Positions 1 to 9,194 of a stretch of 64,000 nt of DNA are shown piece by piece. A model generated the notes under the pieces. The model saw only the letters and a list, made by a program, of their open reading frames with translations. It made no database searches and was not told the DNA's origin. Position numbers and translations under genes: made by a program. The stretch's first letter is position 1; each line of letters begins with the position of its first letter. Source of the stretch: Xanthobacteraceae bacterium (GTDB lineage Bacteria; Pseudomonadota; Alphaproteobacteria; Rhizobiales; Xanthobacteraceae); contig JAHBZE010000001.1 of assembly GCA_019635585.1 (NCBI GenBank), positions 1,116,001 through 1,180,000 on the forward strand. Direction: 5' to 3'.

Positions 1-144
1 CAGCATCTCGCGCGTCACCGAGGGGCCGAGGCCGGTTTTCAGCGCGGCAAGAAATGCCGCGGGCATGCGGCGCTGGACGGCTTTCGTCTCCGCATCGACG
101 ACGAAGTATTCTTCCTCAATACCGAAGCTGTAGTCGCCCGCCAT
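1..144 (-). CDS. ybdK: Carboxylate-amine ligase, YbdK/GCS2 family (3' part outside window)
   Basis: Only the first 48 codons are present; the gene runs off the left edge. The N-terminus reads [17 protein letters not shown], and GIEEEYF followed by a hydrophobic-Asp step is the opening signature of the glutamate-cysteine ligase type 2 (YbdK) family, ATP-dependent carboxylate-amine ligases related to gamma-glutamylcysteine synthetase. It starts 43 bp downstream of rsmE on the same strand, so the two may be co-transcribed. Family assignment rests on this short N-terminal motif; the substrate is unknown for most members. Confidence 0.8.
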   Translation of the reverse strand, partial: MAGDYSFGIEEEYFVVDAETKAVQRRMPAAFLAALKTGLGPSVTREML

Positions 145-187
145 CAATCTCTTCTCTTTCGAATTTCTTTTAGATCGGATTGGCGCG

Positions 188-928
188 TCAGCGCCAGTCG
201 CCACAGACCGCGTGCACCAGCGCGAGCGCCGCGACCGCCGCGGTATCGGCACGCAGGATGCGAGGTCCCAGCGACAGACGAATTACGTTTTGATGTGCAA
301 GCAGCGCACGCCGCTCGTTTTCCGAGAACCCGCCTTCGGGGCCGACGAGCACCGACAATTCTTCGGCTTTTGCGCCGCGCAATTCCTCCACCGGAGATTT
401 TTCCGCACTGTCCTCGTCACAAAACACGATACGGGAGGAAGCCGGCTGCGCCGCCAGCCACTTTTCGAACGTGAGCGGTTCATCAAGCGCGGGCAGCACG
501 AGAATTCCGCACTGTTCGGCGGCCTCGATCGCATTCGCGCGCATGCGGTCCATATTCATTCGGTTCACTTGGGTGAATTGGGTGAGCACCGGCGACAATC
601 GAGATACCCCCATCTCGACCGCCTTCTGCACCATGTAATCGAGGCGGGCCTGCTTGAGAGGTGCAAACGCATAGACTGGGCCAAAGGTTTCCGGCTGCGG
701 GCGGATTTGTTTTTGCGGCTGCAAAACGGCGCCACGTTTGCCGCTGGCGGCGAGGCGCGCCAGCCATTCGCCATCGCGGCCGTTGAACACGATAACTTCT
801 GCGCCATCGGCAAGCCTCATCACCTGACGCAGATAATGTGACTGTTCGGGGCCGAGGACGGCTTCTTGCGCCGCAGCGAGCGGGGTATTCACGAACAAGC
901 GAGGGGCGCGAAAGTCGTATTTCGCCAA
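188..928 (-). CDS. rsmE: 16S rRNA (uracil-1498 N3)-methyltransferase RsmE
   Basis: 246 residues, normal for RsmE, a SPOUT-class methyltransferase that uses S-adenosylmethionine to methylate U1498 of 16S rRNA in the assembled 30S subunit. The trefoil-knot motifs are present: GPEGG (about 196-200) and [11 protein letters not shown] (about 220-230), which form the cofactor site. The N-terminal 75 residues correspond to the PUA-like RNA-binding domain. It is transcribed toward ybdK and away from the small periplasmic protein gene that begins about 100 bp away on the other strand. Confidence 0.95.
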   Translation of the reverse strand: MAKYDFRAPRLFVNTPLAAAQEAVLGPEQSHYLRQVMRLADGAEVIVFNGRDGEWLARLAASGKRGAVLQPQKQIRPQPETFGPVYAFAPLKQARLDYMVQKAVEMGVSRLSPVLTQFTQVNRMNMDRMRANAIEAAEQCGILVLPALDEPLTFEKWLAAQPASSRIVFCDEDSAEKSPVEELRGAKAEELSVLVGPEGGFSENERRALLAHQNVIRLSLGPRILRADTAAVAALALVHAVCGDWR

Positions 929-1031
929 GGCGTTCCTCCGGACTCCGGCTTTGGTAACCTTTTCGCCTCGATATTGCCCAAAGTCACTGGCTTTTGTTAC
1001 GGCTTATCCTGCCAACGACCGAACGGACCGC

Positions 1032-1592
1032 ATGTACGCTCGCATCCTGCTCGCGCTCGCTCTCGCCCTGCTTCTTCTCGCGGGCGACCAGGGTTTACTG
1101 TTCGCGCAGTCGATCACGGTCGATCCAGGCCCGCAGCAGCAGCCGCAGTCGCCGATCCAGATGCCGATGCAGCAGGCGCCACAGCAACAGAACCCCTGCG
1201 AAACAGAATTCAGGACTCTTCGCACGGAATTGGAAAACCGCGGCAAAAGCCTGCAGGAAGCGGGCAAGCGCAAGGCTTCGCCGAAAGAACTTTGCGCACG
1301 CCTCAGCGGGTATGCCGCCTCCGAAAGCAAGATGCTGAAGTTCTTCGTTTCGAAAGCGCAGACCTGCGGCGTTCCGCCTGAAGCGGCCGAGAACCTGAAA
1401 AAGAGTCAGGTAAAGACCGCCGAGCTGCGCACGAAGGTCTGCAACGCGGCAAACAATCCGCAGCAGCAGCAACAGCAATCGCCGAGCACGGGTCTCAGCG
1501 GTGCGCTTAACCAAAACACCGGCGCCGTTCCGGAGACGCCGCAAGGCGGCGGGATCTTCGACACGCTCTCCGGCAACGTCCTGCAGCAATGA
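1032..1592 (+). CDS. Small exported glutamine-rich protein of unknown function
   Basis: 186 residues from the ATG at 1032, chosen because it begins a classical signal peptide (MYARILLALALALLLLAG, with a likely cut after LFAQS); an in-frame TTG at 951 would put 27 non-hydrophobic residues in front of it. The mature part has Gln/Pro-rich stretches near both ends and a central helical, charged segment with three Cys residues (CETEF, ELCARL, CGVPP, plus KVCN further on), so disulfides in the periplasm are possible. The stop codon overlaps the ubiA start (ATGA), suggesting translational coupling. No recognised catalytic motif; function unknown. Confidence 0.75.
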   Translation: MYARILLALALALLLLAGDQGLLFAQSITVDPGPQQQPQSPIQMPMQQAPQQQNPCETEFRTLRTELENRGKSLQEAGKRKASPKELCARLSGYAASESKMLKFFVSKAQTCGVPPEAAENLKKSQVKTAELRTKVCNAANNPQQQQQQSPSTGLSGALNQNTGAVPETPQGGGIFDTLSGNVLQQ

Positions 1593-2551
1593 CAGGCGAC
1601 GGCCGCCCGGCGGCATTGCCGGTCGCCGACTCTACCGGCAACTGGGTCGATCGCGGTGCGCCGGCTTTCGCACAACCTTATCTGCGCCTTGCACGTATCG
1701 ACCGGCCGATCGGCTGGTGGCTGTTGCTGCTGCCTTGCTGGTGGTCGACTGCGGTGGCGGCACTCGCGCAACGCGCGCCTTGGCCGGACCCGAAGCTGAT
1801 CATGCTGTTTCTGATCGGCGCGATCGTCATGCGCGGGGCAGGCAGCACCTGGAACGACATTCTGGATCGCAAGATCGACGCGCAAGTCGAGCGCACGAGG
1901 AACCGGCCGATTCCTTCCGGTCAGGTTTCAGCTAAGGCGGCGTTCGTCTTTGCGATTTTTCTTTCGGTCATAGGGCTCGCGGTTCTGCTTCAGATGAACC
2001 GCTTCGCGATCCTCACGGGTGCCGCTTCGCTGCTGATCGTCGCCGTCTATCCGCTCGCCAAACGCGCGATCTCGATGCCGCAGTTCGTGCTCGGGCTCGC
2101 GTTCTCATGGGGGGCGTTGATGGGCTGGGCCGCAGTATTCGGCGCCCTCGATTGGCGCCCGGTCATGCTTTATGCAGGAACGATCTGCTGGGTCATCGGC
2201 TATGACACGATCTACGCGCATCAGGACCGGCGCGACGATGCGATCATCGGCGTGAAATCTTCCGCGCGGCTATTCGGCGAAAATACGAAACCGGCGCTCA
2301 CGGTTCTCTATGCCGCGACCGTCGTGCTGATCGGAGTCGCGACGCTTTATTCCGGCGGTGGAACTATTTCTCTACTCGGCCTGATTGCGTTCGCCGCGCA
2401 TCTTGCGTGGCAGGTGATCACGCTCGACGCCGACGATCCGGCCTATTGTCTGAAACTCTTCCGGGCGAACCGGGACGCGGGGCTTTTGCTTTTTGCCGGA
2501 CTTGCGCTCGATGTGATCGCGGGCGCACCTTTCGCGCCCATCGTTCCGTAA
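1589..2551 (+). CDS. ubiA: 4-hydroxybenzoate polyprenyltransferase UbiA
   Basis: 320 residues. This integral membrane enzyme attaches the polyprenyl tail to 4-hydroxybenzoate in ubiquinone synthesis. Both Asp-rich magnesium/diphosphate motifs of the family are visible: NDILDRKID at about 89-97 (NDxxDxxxD) and YDTIYAHQD at about 205-213 (DTxYAxxD). Several hydrophobic segments fit the usual eight or nine helices. Its ATG overlaps the stop of the upstream exported protein. Its 3' end is only 2 bp from the stop of the convergent DUF6101 gene. Confidence 0.95.
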   Translation: MTGDGRPAALPVADSTGNWVDRGAPAFAQPYLRLARIDRPIGWWLLLLPCWWSTAVAALAQRAPWPDPKLIMLFLIGAIVMRGAGSTWNDILDRKIDAQVERTRNRPIPSGQVSAKAAFVFAIFLSVIGLAVLLQMNRFAILTGAASLLIVAVYPLAKRAISMPQFVLGLAFSWGALMGWAAVFGALDWRPVMLYAGTICWVIGYDTIYAHQDRRDDAIIGVKSSARLFGENTKPALTVLYAATVVLIGVATLYSGGGTISLLGLIAFAAHLAWQVITLDADDPAYCLKLFRANRDAGLLLFAGLALDVIAGAPFAPIVP

Positions 2552-2553
2552 AA

Positions 2554-3129
2554 TCAGCTGCGCGCGATGATTTCGCGCTCGCCTTCATACAGACTGCACG
2601 CAATCGGAGCCGCGGCGCGTTGGCTGCGCGTGCGGAACGCGGTGCGGCGATGACGGAGCGCGCTGCGGCGATGACGGCGTGCGAGGGCCGCCTTCCGCGG
2701 CGCGGCGGCGGCCGGATTGCGCAAGCGGCCGTCGGCACCGGCAATCAAAATCGGACAGCCGGTGATCCGACTCCATTTGCGCGCGCAAGCCGCGCTTTCG
2801 TCGCTGTCTTCGGAAGCCTGCAGAAGAATGCTGAGCGCGTCGTCGCGGTGCTCGAGCGAAAGGAAAATCACCGGTTCACCGCCGGCGAGTGCGAGCACGC
2901 GAACCGCAACACCCTCATATTCGCTGAACGGGAGTTGTACGCGCATCCTTACGCCGCGCACGCAGCGGCGCAATTCCACGCCTTCGCGCGAAATTCCGAT
3001 TTCACGACTGCCATCATCGGCGGCCGGATCGGCTGCGGTGATCGACACCGGGAGGCGGAGCGGATCGAGCCCGAACAAGGGGCCCGATCCTTCCCGCGCA
3101 ATACCGGCTGCGCTTGCCTGACGCCTCAA
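2554..3129 (-). CDS. DUF6101 family protein
   Basis: 191 residues with the proposed TTG start at 3129. The sequence runs RRQASAAGI near the start, a central LDPLRLPVSITAADPAADDG block, RRCVRGVRMRVQLPFSEY, and the C-terminal GEREIIARS, the layout of the alphaproteobacterial DUF6101 family. Homologs as I remember them start with MRRQ, which matches translation from the TTG preceded by a GGAG 8 nt upstream; an in-frame ATG at 3186 would add 19 residues. The middle of the protein is basic and Arg-rich. No function is established. It is divergent from cysQ and convergent with ubiA. Confidence 0.75.
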   Translation of the reverse strand: MRRQASAAGIAREGSGPLFGLDPLRLPVSITAADPAADDGSREIGISREGVELRRCVRGVRMRVQLPFSEYEGVAVRVLALAGGEPVIFLSLEHRDDALSILLQASEDSDESAACARKWSRITGCPILIAGADGRLRNPAAAAPRKAALARRHRRSALRHRRTAFRTRSQRAAAPIACSLYEGEREIIARS

Positions 3130-3137
3130 TGCTTGCA

Positions 3138-3143
3138 CTCCCC
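3138..3143 (-). promoter_or_regulatory. Ribosome binding site supporting a TTG start for the DUF6101 gene
   Basis: On the minus strand the run GGGGAG lies 8 nt before the TTG at 3129. The upstream alternative ATG (3186) has no comparable purine run at the right distance, so this site decides the start. Confidence 0.5.
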
Positions 3144-3304
3144 GCCGGATTTTCCGGTCGTTACGGAGAACTTGCCACACGCGCATGAAGCGCCGGCTTA
3201 AGGATTTGGGTAAATCTTTTCTGATCGGACGCGAAAATGCGCCGGTTTGACCATCATCCTTGACGAAACCTTGCCGCGAACCGAGGCCCGGCGCATAGAG
3301 CGGC

Positions 3305-4099
3305 ATGACATCGCCCGAACCGCAGTACGCTGCGATCCTTCGCCAGCTTCGTGGAGCCATTGCGGAGGCTGGCACGCTCGCGCTCTCCAAGTTTCGGAAC
3401 AACGTCCGTGCCTGGAACAAGGATAATGCGTCGCCGGTGACGGAAGCCGATCTCGCGATCGACAATTTCTTGCGCGAGCGGCTGACCGGAATCGATCCCG
3501 CGATCGGCTGGCTCTCAGAAGAAACCGTCGATGTGCCGGAGCGGCTAACGAAAGAGCGTGTCTGGATCGTCGATCCGATCGACGGCACGCGCTCCTTCAT
3601 CGCGGGCCGCGAAGACTGGGCGATCTGTGCCGCACTTGTCGAACGCGGAAGGCCGGTCGCAACGGTGGTCGAAGTGCCCGCAACCGGCGAATCGTTTGCC
3701 GCAATCAAGGGCGGCGGCGCGACAAAAAATGGGCAGAAGATTTTCGTATCCGCGAAAGACGAAATCCGCACCGCAGCGATCGCGCGGCCCGCGAAACTCA
3801 ACCTGGCGCTCGCTTCACTCGGAAATCCGACGGAAGTACCGAGAATTCACTCTATTGCCGTCAGATTGTCGCGCGTCGCGAGCGGCGAAATCGATGCTGC
3901 ACTCGCAGCCGCGAATGCCAATGATTGGGACCTTGCCGCTGCGGACCTTTTGGTGCACGAAGCGGGCGGCAAGATCACCGACGCGGGGGGACGAACGCCG
4001 GTCTATAATCTTGCCACGCATATTCACGGCGCGCTGATCGCAGCCGGGGGCACCTTGCACCCGAAACTCGTTTCCGCGCTCGCCGACACACTAGAGTAA
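3305..4099 (+). CDS. cysQ: 3'(2'),5'-bisphosphate nucleotidase CysQ-like (inositol monophosphatase family)
   Basis: 264 residues. The family removes the 3'-phosphate from PAP/PAPS or dephosphorylates inositol phosphates using two or three metal ions. Metal-binding motifs are clear: SEE at about 71-73, WIVDPIDGT at about 87-95, and WDLAAADLLVHEAGG near residues 207-221. It heads a run of five same-strand envelope genes (DUF4170, acyltransferase, waaA, lpxK), an order common in Hyphomicrobiales. CysQ is the best name; a general inositol-monophosphatase-type enzyme cannot be excluded. Confidence 0.85.
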   Translation: MTSPEPQYAAILRQLRGAIAEAGTLALSKFRNNVRAWNKDNASPVTEADLAIDNFLRERLTGIDPAIGWLSEETVDVPERLTKERVWIVDPIDGTRSFIAGREDWAICAALVERGRPVATVVEVPATGESFAAIKGGGATKNGQKIFVSAKDEIRTAAIARPAKLNLALASLGNPTEVPRIHSIAVRLSRVASGEIDAALAAANANDWDLAAADLLVHEAGGKITDAGGRTPVYNLATHIHGALIAAGGTLHPKLVSALADTLE

Positions 4100-4118
4100 T
4101 CGAACTACGGTCTTTGCG

Positions 4119-4364
4119 ATGGCTGCACAGAAACAACTTCTTCATCTCGTGTTCGGCGGCGAACTGACGAAACTCGACGGCACCGAATTCCGCGATCTCG
4201 GGAAGCTCGACATTGTCGGAATCTTTCCAAACTACGCGAGCGCGCATCAGGCTTGGAAAGCGAAGGCGCAAATGACCGTCGACAACGCGCTGATGCGTTA
4301 CTTTATCGTGCATCTGCACCGGCTGCTCGATCCGGAAACGGATGCGGCCTCGCAGCAAAAGTAA
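4119..4364 (+). CDS. DUF4170 family protein
   Basis: 81 residues, full length for this small alphaproteobacterial family. Recognisable by the opening KQLLHLVFGGEL, the central DIVGIFPNYASAHQAWKAKA and the RYFIVHLHRLLDP near the C-terminus. Function unknown, but its conserved place between cysQ and the lipid A genes suggests a link to envelope synthesis. It follows cysQ by 19 bp and precedes the acyltransferase by 18 bp, so it is probably part of one operon. Confidence 0.85.
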   Translation: MAAQKQLLHLVFGGELTKLDGTEFRDLGKLDIVGIFPNYASAHQAWKAKAQMTVDNALMRYFIVHLHRLLDPETDAASQQK

Positions 4365-4382
4365 CGCGTTCGCTACGCTGTC

Positions 4383-5096
4383 ATGTGGCGTAAAATCCGC
4401 ACATCGAACGCATTTAGGCGCATACTGGGCCGTTCGGTGGCATCGTACCTGCGGCTGGTCTGGAAAACACAGCGCGTAACCCTCGAGCCCGCCGATCTCT
4501 ACGAGTGGATCGACGGCGAGTTGCCGCTTATACTTACGTTCTGGCATGGACAGCATTTTCTCGCGCCGTTCGTGCCGAAGTCGCATCACCGGGCGAAGGT
4601 CATGATCTCGCGCTCCTACGATGCGGACGTGAACGCCATCGCAGCCGAGGCTCTCGGTATCGGAACCATTCGCGGCTCCGGTACGCATCGCAAAAACTTC
4701 CACGAGAAAGGCGGCGTTGCCGCCACGCGCCAGATGATCGAGACGCTCGAGCAAGGAATCAATGTTGCGATGACCGCGGACGTGCCGAAAATTTCGCGTC
4801 GCGCAGGACTGGGCATCGTTTCCATCGCCAAACATTCTGGGCGGCCTATCTATCCGGTCGCCATCGCGACCAGCCGCCGCGTCGTGATGAAGCGTAGTTG
4901 GGACAAATCGAGCCTGCATCTGCCATTCGGCCGCGCGGCGCTGGTCGCAGGCAAGCCTATCGCGGTCGCCGCCGACTCCGATGACGCTGCGCTCGAGCGA
5001 GCACGCAAACAAGTCGAGGACGAGCTCAATCGCGTCACCGCGCGCGCTGAAGAACTCGTCGGCAGAAACGCGAAAGCCGCACCCGATGGCAATTAG
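4383..5096 (+). CDS. Lysophospholipid acyltransferase family protein (DUF374)
   Basis: 237 residues. DUF374 proteins are relatives of LpxL/PlsC acyltransferases. The sequence shows a membrane-proximal N-terminus, the block ILTFWHGQHFLAPFVP with the H-rich region expected near the active site, and MTADVPKISRRAGLGIVSIAK, which resembles the phosphate/acyl binding part. It overlaps the waaA start by 11 bp and lies inside the lipid A cluster, so it probably acts on lipid A or a phospholipid at the inner membrane. The exact substrate is not deducible. Confidence 0.8.
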   Translation: MWRKIRTSNAFRRILGRSVASYLRLVWKTQRVTLEPADLYEWIDGELPLILTFWHGQHFLAPFVPKSHHRAKVMISRSYDADVNAIAAEALGIGTIRGSGTHRKNFHEKGGVAATRQMIETLEQGINVAMTADVPKISRRAGLGIVSIAKHSGRPIYPVAIATSRRVVMKRSWDKSSLHLPFGRAALVAGKPIAVAADSDDAALERARKQVEDELNRVTARAEELVGRNAKAAPDGN

Positions 5097-6381
5097 AGGC
5101 CGCGTTCCTCTACTCATTCGCCTGTACCGGCGGATGACTCGCTGGGCGGTGCCCTTCTCAGGCGCGATTTTGAACTGGCGCCTGAAGCGCGGAAAAGAAG
5201 ACACAGAGCGCGTGAACGAACGCAAGGGAATCGCAAGCATCGCGCGCCCCGAGGGCGCGCTGATCTGGATTCACGGCGCGAGCGTCGGCGAAGTGATCTC
5301 GATGCAGCCGCTGGTGGAATATATCCGCAAGCAGGGTTTCACCGTCCTAATGACGTCCGGAACGGTGACGGCGGCGCAAACGGTTGCGCAACGGATGCCG
5401 GCCGGAACGCTTCATCAATATATTCCGCTCGACGCGCCGCAGTTTTTGCAAAGCTTTCTCGACCATTGGCAGCCTGGATTGGCGCTGATCGCGGAGTCCG
5501 AGTTCTGGCCAAACCTTCTGCTCGAAACGTCAAACCGCAGTATTCCGATCGTGCTCGTAAACGGCCGCCTCTCGCAACGCTCGTTCTCGCGTTGGAAGTA
5601 CGTGAAGAATAACGCGGCCGCCCTGCTCTCTGCTTTCGATCTTTGTCTCGCGCAGGATAGAGATGTCGCCGAACGGCTCCAGCAACTCGGCGCGCCGCGC
5701 GTACTTACGACCGGCAACCTGAAATTCGACGTGCCGCCGCCGCCGGCCGACGCCGCCGACATGCAGGAAATGATCCGCACCGTGCACGGGCGGCCGGTGT
5801 TTCTGGCGGCGAGCACGCATCGCGGCGAAGATGAAGATATCGTCGACGCGCATATTGAAGTGATGCAGAAGGTGCCGGACCTACTCACGATCATCGTTCC
5901 CCGGCATCCGGAACGCGGCGGCGAAATTGCCGAGCTCGTTCAGGACTACCAACTCGTTCCTGCGATGCGCTCGCGCAATCACCTTCCCGATCGCGGCACG
6001 AATATCTATGTCGCCGACACGCTCGGCGAACTCGGATTGTTCTACCGCCTCGCACCGATCGTCTTCATGGGCGGCTCGCTGATCAAGCATGGCGGACAGA
6101 ATCCGATCGAGCCGGCGAAACTCGATAACGCAATTCTGCACGGTCCGTATGTTCACAGCTTCACGAGCATCTATTCCGAACTGAACCGCAGACATGCCGC
6201 CGCGACCGTAACCGATGCACAATCACTCGCGGCGAGCCTTTTGCGGCTGCTCGACGATCCGGCGCTGGTGCGCTCGATGGCGGAAGCGGCACATGCGACG
6301 GTCATTCCGCTTTCGGGCGCGGTCGACCGCACCGCGAAGGCGCTCGAGCCCTATCTCGTACAACTGCGCTTCGGCCGATGA
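5086..6381 (+). CDS. waaA: 3-deoxy-D-manno-octulosonic acid transferase WaaA (KdtA)
   Basis: 431 residues from ATG 5086; an upstream in-frame extension would run deep into the acyltransferase gene. GT-B fold glycosyltransferase (GT30) that moves Kdo from CMP-Kdo to lipid IVA at the cytoplasmic face. Diagnostic blocks are WIHGASVGEV with the catalytic-type Glu, the ESEFWPNLL segment, and the C-terminal GGSLIKHGGQNPIEPAKL nucleotide-binding block. An N-terminal hydrophobic anchor precedes the catalytic domain. The stop overlaps lpxK (ATGA). Confidence 0.93.
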   Translation: MAIRGRVPLLIRLYRRMTRWAVPFSGAILNWRLKRGKEDTERVNERKGIASIARPEGALIWIHGASVGEVISMQPLVEYIRKQGFTVLMTSGTVTAAQTVAQRMPAGTLHQYIPLDAPQFLQSFLDHWQPGLALIAESEFWPNLLLETSNRSIPIVLVNGRLSQRSFSRWKYVKNNAAALLSAFDLCLAQDRDVAERLQQLGAPRVLTTGNLKFDVPPPPADAADMQEMIRTVHGRPVFLAASTHRGEDEDIVDAHIEVMQKVPDLLTIIVPRHPERGGEIAELVQDYQLVPAMRSRNHLPDRGTNIYVADTLGELGLFYRLAPIVFMGGSLIKHGGQNPIEPAKLDNAILHGPYVHSFTSIYSELNRRHAAATVTDAQSLAASLLRLLDDPALVRSMAEAAHATVIPLSGAVDRTAKALEPYLVQLRFGR

Positions 6382-7394
6382 CGGCGCCGGCTTCGCTTCG
6401 CGCTCCGCGGTTCTGGTGGCGAAGGCCGGGCCCGCTCTCCGCGCTGCTTTATCCTGTCGCCGCAATCTATGGTGCGATCGCCGGCGCACGGCTTTCGCGC
6501 AAAGGCTATCGTGCGAAAATTCCCGTGCTCTGCATCGGTAATCCGACGCTCGGCGGTGCCGGAAAGACGCCAGCGGCGATTACGATTGCGAAAATGCTGG
6601 AGGCCGAAGGCAGGAAGGTTTTCTTTCTTACGCGCGGCTATGGCGGCAGCGAGGAAGGTCCGCTGCTGGCGGACTTGCGGAAACATTCGGCGACGGAGAT
6701 CGGCGACGAGGCGCCGCTTCTGGCCAATGTCGCGCCCACGGTGGTGGCACGCGACCGCGCGGCGGGCGCGAAATTCGCGGAAGCGAACGGCGCAGAAATT
6801 CTGGTGCTCGACGACGGGTTTCAGAATCCGTCGCTCGAAAAAGATTTCTCCCTGCTCGTGATCGATGGTGCAAAGGGTCTCGGCAACGGCCTCGTGTTTC
6901 CGGCAGGACCATTGCGCGCGCCGCTCGGCGCGCAATTTGCTCGCGCACAGGCCGTTGTTATCGTTGGCGACGGTGAAGCGGGCGGCAAGGCAGTTAAACT
7001 TGCGGCGGAAGCAGACTTGCCAGTGATTCGCGCCATCCTAACGGCAGATGCGGAATCCGCGCAGCAATTTTCAGGAAAGCGCGTGCTTGCCTTCGCAGGC
7101 ATCGGCGCGCCGGAAAAGTTTTTCGCGAGCTTGGAGGCGGCGGCCGCCGAGATCGTCGTCCGCAAACCGTTCGGCGACCATCATCGCTATTCGGAACAGG
7201 ATGCGAAGGCGCTGCTTCACGAAGCGGCGACAAAAGACCTATTGCTTGCGACCACCGAAAAAGACCTCGCGCGCATACGCGGAGACGAGGCTTTGTCTTC
7301 GTTTCATGCCAACGCACTGGCGCTGAAGGTAACGCTCTCCTTCGATGACGAGCGTGCGATTAAAAATCTGATGGGGAAAGCGCTGGCGCGCTGA
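6378..7394 (+). CDS. lpxK: Tetraacyldisaccharide 4'-kinase LpxK
   Basis: 338 residues, usual length. LpxK phosphorylates the 4' position of tetraacyldisaccharide-1-phosphate to make lipid IVA. It carries the Walker A motif GGAGKTP (59-65), the N-terminal amphipathic/hydrophobic anchor, and the LDDGFQ block typical of LpxK. The start overlaps the waaA stop by 4 bp, which indicates translational coupling. It ends the envelope cluster; its stop codon is 2 bp from the stop of the convergent DUF2093 gene. Confidence 0.95.
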   Translation: MTAPASLRAPRFWWRRPGPLSALLYPVAAIYGAIAGARLSRKGYRAKIPVLCIGNPTLGGAGKTPAAITIAKMLEAEGRKVFFLTRGYGGSEEGPLLADLRKHSATEIGDEAPLLANVAPTVVARDRAAGAKFAEANGAEILVLDDGFQNPSLEKDFSLLVIDGAKGLGNGLVFPAGPLRAPLGAQFARAQAVVIVGDGEAGGKAVKLAAEADLPVIRAILTADAESAQQFSGKRVLAFAGIGAPEKFFASLEAAAAEIVVRKPFGDHHRYSEQDAKALLHEAATKDLLLATTEKDLARIRGDEALSSFHANALALKVTLSFDDERAIKNLMGKALAR

Positions 7395-7396
7395 AG

Positions 7397-7615
7397 TTAC
7401 GGGCGCTGGCCCTTGAGCCGCGCCATTACCGCTTCCGGCGTGGCGTAGGCTTCCTGTAGATCCACACTCCAGTATTTCAGTTCGTCGAGCGGAATCGGAA
7501 CGCCGGTCACGGCGCAACGCACGTAGCTGCCTGGACGGACGATGCGGTAATCGCCATCGAGATAGCGAAGCTCGGCTTCGCCTGCAGCTAAGGGTGTGCG
7601 TTCAAAGCGGTTCAT
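7397..7615 (-). CDS. DUF2093 family protein
   Basis: 72 residues, full length for this small alphaproteobacterial family. Recognised by AELRYLDGDYRIVRPGSYVRCAVTG followed by the conserved IPLDELKYWSV segment and a short C-terminal helix. It lies 74 bp downstream of xseA on the same strand, a frequent pairing in the class. No function is known. Confidence 0.85.
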   Translation of the reverse strand: MNRFERTPLAAGEAELRYLDGDYRIVRPGSYVRCAVTGVPIPLDELKYWSVDLQEAYATPEAVMARLKGQRP

Positions 7616-7689
7616 GATAGCTTTATATGGTACGAACCGGGCCGAAGCGCAAAGTGTAATTTTTACCGGCTCACGAAATCGTTGACGCT

Positions 7690-9123
7690 TTATTCGCCAA
7701 ACAGGCTGCCTTGGCCGGAAGGCTTTTTGACAGGCGCTGCGGCACTCCTTTTAGGCGCGACAGGTGCAGTTCCCGACACGACTGCGCCGAAGCGGCCGTC
7801 CTTCACCTCGATCTCGATTCCCGCGCCGGGGCTCGCCATGGCGACAGAATTGAGTGGGTGACCGTCCGGTCCGCGTACCAAGGCGAAGCCGCGGTCGAGC
7901 ACGCTCTTATGGCTGAAGGCGTTAAGCAACTGGCCGAGCGAGAGAACCCGCGCCTTTGCGTTCTTCAATACATGATCGCGCGCCCGAACGCTGCGCGCGC
8001 CGCACGTATCCAAGCGCTCGCGAAAGCGTTCGTAGCGCGCGGAAAGCGAATGTGGCGTGTGACGCGCCGCAATTTTAGAAAGCTCCAAGCGATGTGCGTG
8101 CGCGTTCGCCCGCAACGCGCGCGGCAGCGCTGCGCCGCACGCATCGAGCCGCTGGCGCGGCATCGCAAGCAGACTGTCGAGCGACGGCACGCCGCGTGCA
8201 AGCCCGCGCAGCTCCGTCTTCAAGCGCTCGAGCATACGCGACCAGCAGGAGACGAGACGCGCTGCACGGTCGCGCGAAAGCGCGATCAGTTCCGAGCGCA
8301 CCGGCACCGCCATTTCGGCGGCGGCGGTCGGCGTCGGTGCACGGCGGTCGGCGGCAAAATCGATCAGCGTAAAATCGGTCTCGTGGCCGACGGCGGAGAT
8401 CAGCGGAATTGTGCTCGCGGCCGCCGCGCGCACGACGATCTCATCGTTGAAGGCCCAGAGGTCTTCGAGCGAACCGCCTCCGCGCGCGACAATCAAGACA
8501 TCAGGACGCGGCAGCGCGCCGCTTACCTCCATCACATTGAAGCCTTGAATGGCGGCTGCGACTTCCGCCCCGCACGTTTCGCCCTGCACACGCACCGGCC
8601 ACACAAGCACGTGACGCGGGAAACGATCCGACAGGCGATGGAGGATATCGCGGATCACGGCACCCGTAGGCGAGGTCACGACACCGATCACGCGCGGCAG
8701 ATAAGGCAAAGGTTTTTTGCGCGCTTCGTCGAACAGCCCTTCGGCCGCGAGTTTTTTGCGGCGCTCCTCCAAGAGCGCCATTAGCGCGCCGACGCCGGCG
8801 GGCTCGATGGAATCGATTACGATCTGGTACTTGGAACTGCCCGGGAAGGTCGTGATCTTTCCGGTCGCGACGACATCGAGGCCTTCTTCGGGCTTGACGC
8901 GCATGCGCGCGAAGTTGCCCTTCCAGATCACCGCCTCGATCCGCGCCCGGTCGTCCTTCAGGCTGAAATAGCAGTGCCCCGAGGAATGCGGCCCGCGAAA
9001 GCCGGAAACCTCGCCGCGCAGCCGCACGTAGGGAAACGCCTCTTCCACGGTCCGCTTCAGGGACTGCGAAAGCTCGGAAACGCTGATTTCCGGCAGGTTA
9101 GTCGGCACTGTGGATGCGGTCAT
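7690..9123 (-). CDS. xseA: Exodeoxyribonuclease VII large subunit XseA
   Basis: 477 residues from the ATG at 9123; in-frame codons further upstream give 40 non-conserved residues and run into the purD promoter region. The N-terminal OB-fold ([23 protein letters not shown]) binds ssDNA, and the catalytic core contains the [17 protein letters not shown] block and [16 protein letters not shown] long helical C-terminal region binds the small subunit XseB, which is not in this window. XseA and XseB degrade single-stranded DNA into oligonucleotides. It is divergent from purD with 71 bp between them. Confidence 0.95.
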   Translation of the reverse strand: MTASTVPTNLPEISVSELSQSLKRTVEEAFPYVRLRGEVSGFRGPHSSGHCYFSLKDDRARIEAVIWKGNFARMRVKPEEGLDVVATGKITTFPGSSKYQIVIDSIEPAGVGALMALLEERRKKLAAEGLFDEARKKPLPYLPRVIGVVTSPTGAVIRDILHRLSDRFPRHVLVWPVRVQGETCGAEVAAAIQGFNVMEVSGALPRPDVLIVARGGGSLEDLWAFNDEIVVRAAAASTIPLISAVGHETDFTLIDFAADRRAPTPTAAAEMAVPVRSELIALSRDRAARLVSCWSRMLERLKTELRGLARGVPSLDSLLAMPRQRLDACGAALPRALRANAHAHRLELSKIAARHTPHSLSARYERFRERLDTCGARSVRARDHVLKNAKARVLSLGQLLNAFSHKSVLDRGFALVRGPDGHPLNSVAMASPGAGIEIEVKDGRFGAVVSGTAPVAPKRSAAAPVKKPSGQGSLFGE

Positions 9124-9194
9124 TCGCGACTCTAACTGGATGGCCGCCCATGATACATCAACCGCCCAGTGATGCTTACTTCCGGTAGCGGCCA

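Noticed and set aside
4981-5085. Upstream extension of waaA
   Set aside because: It would overlap the acyltransferase by more than 100 bp and adds non-family sequence; ATG 5086 matches the family N-terminus.
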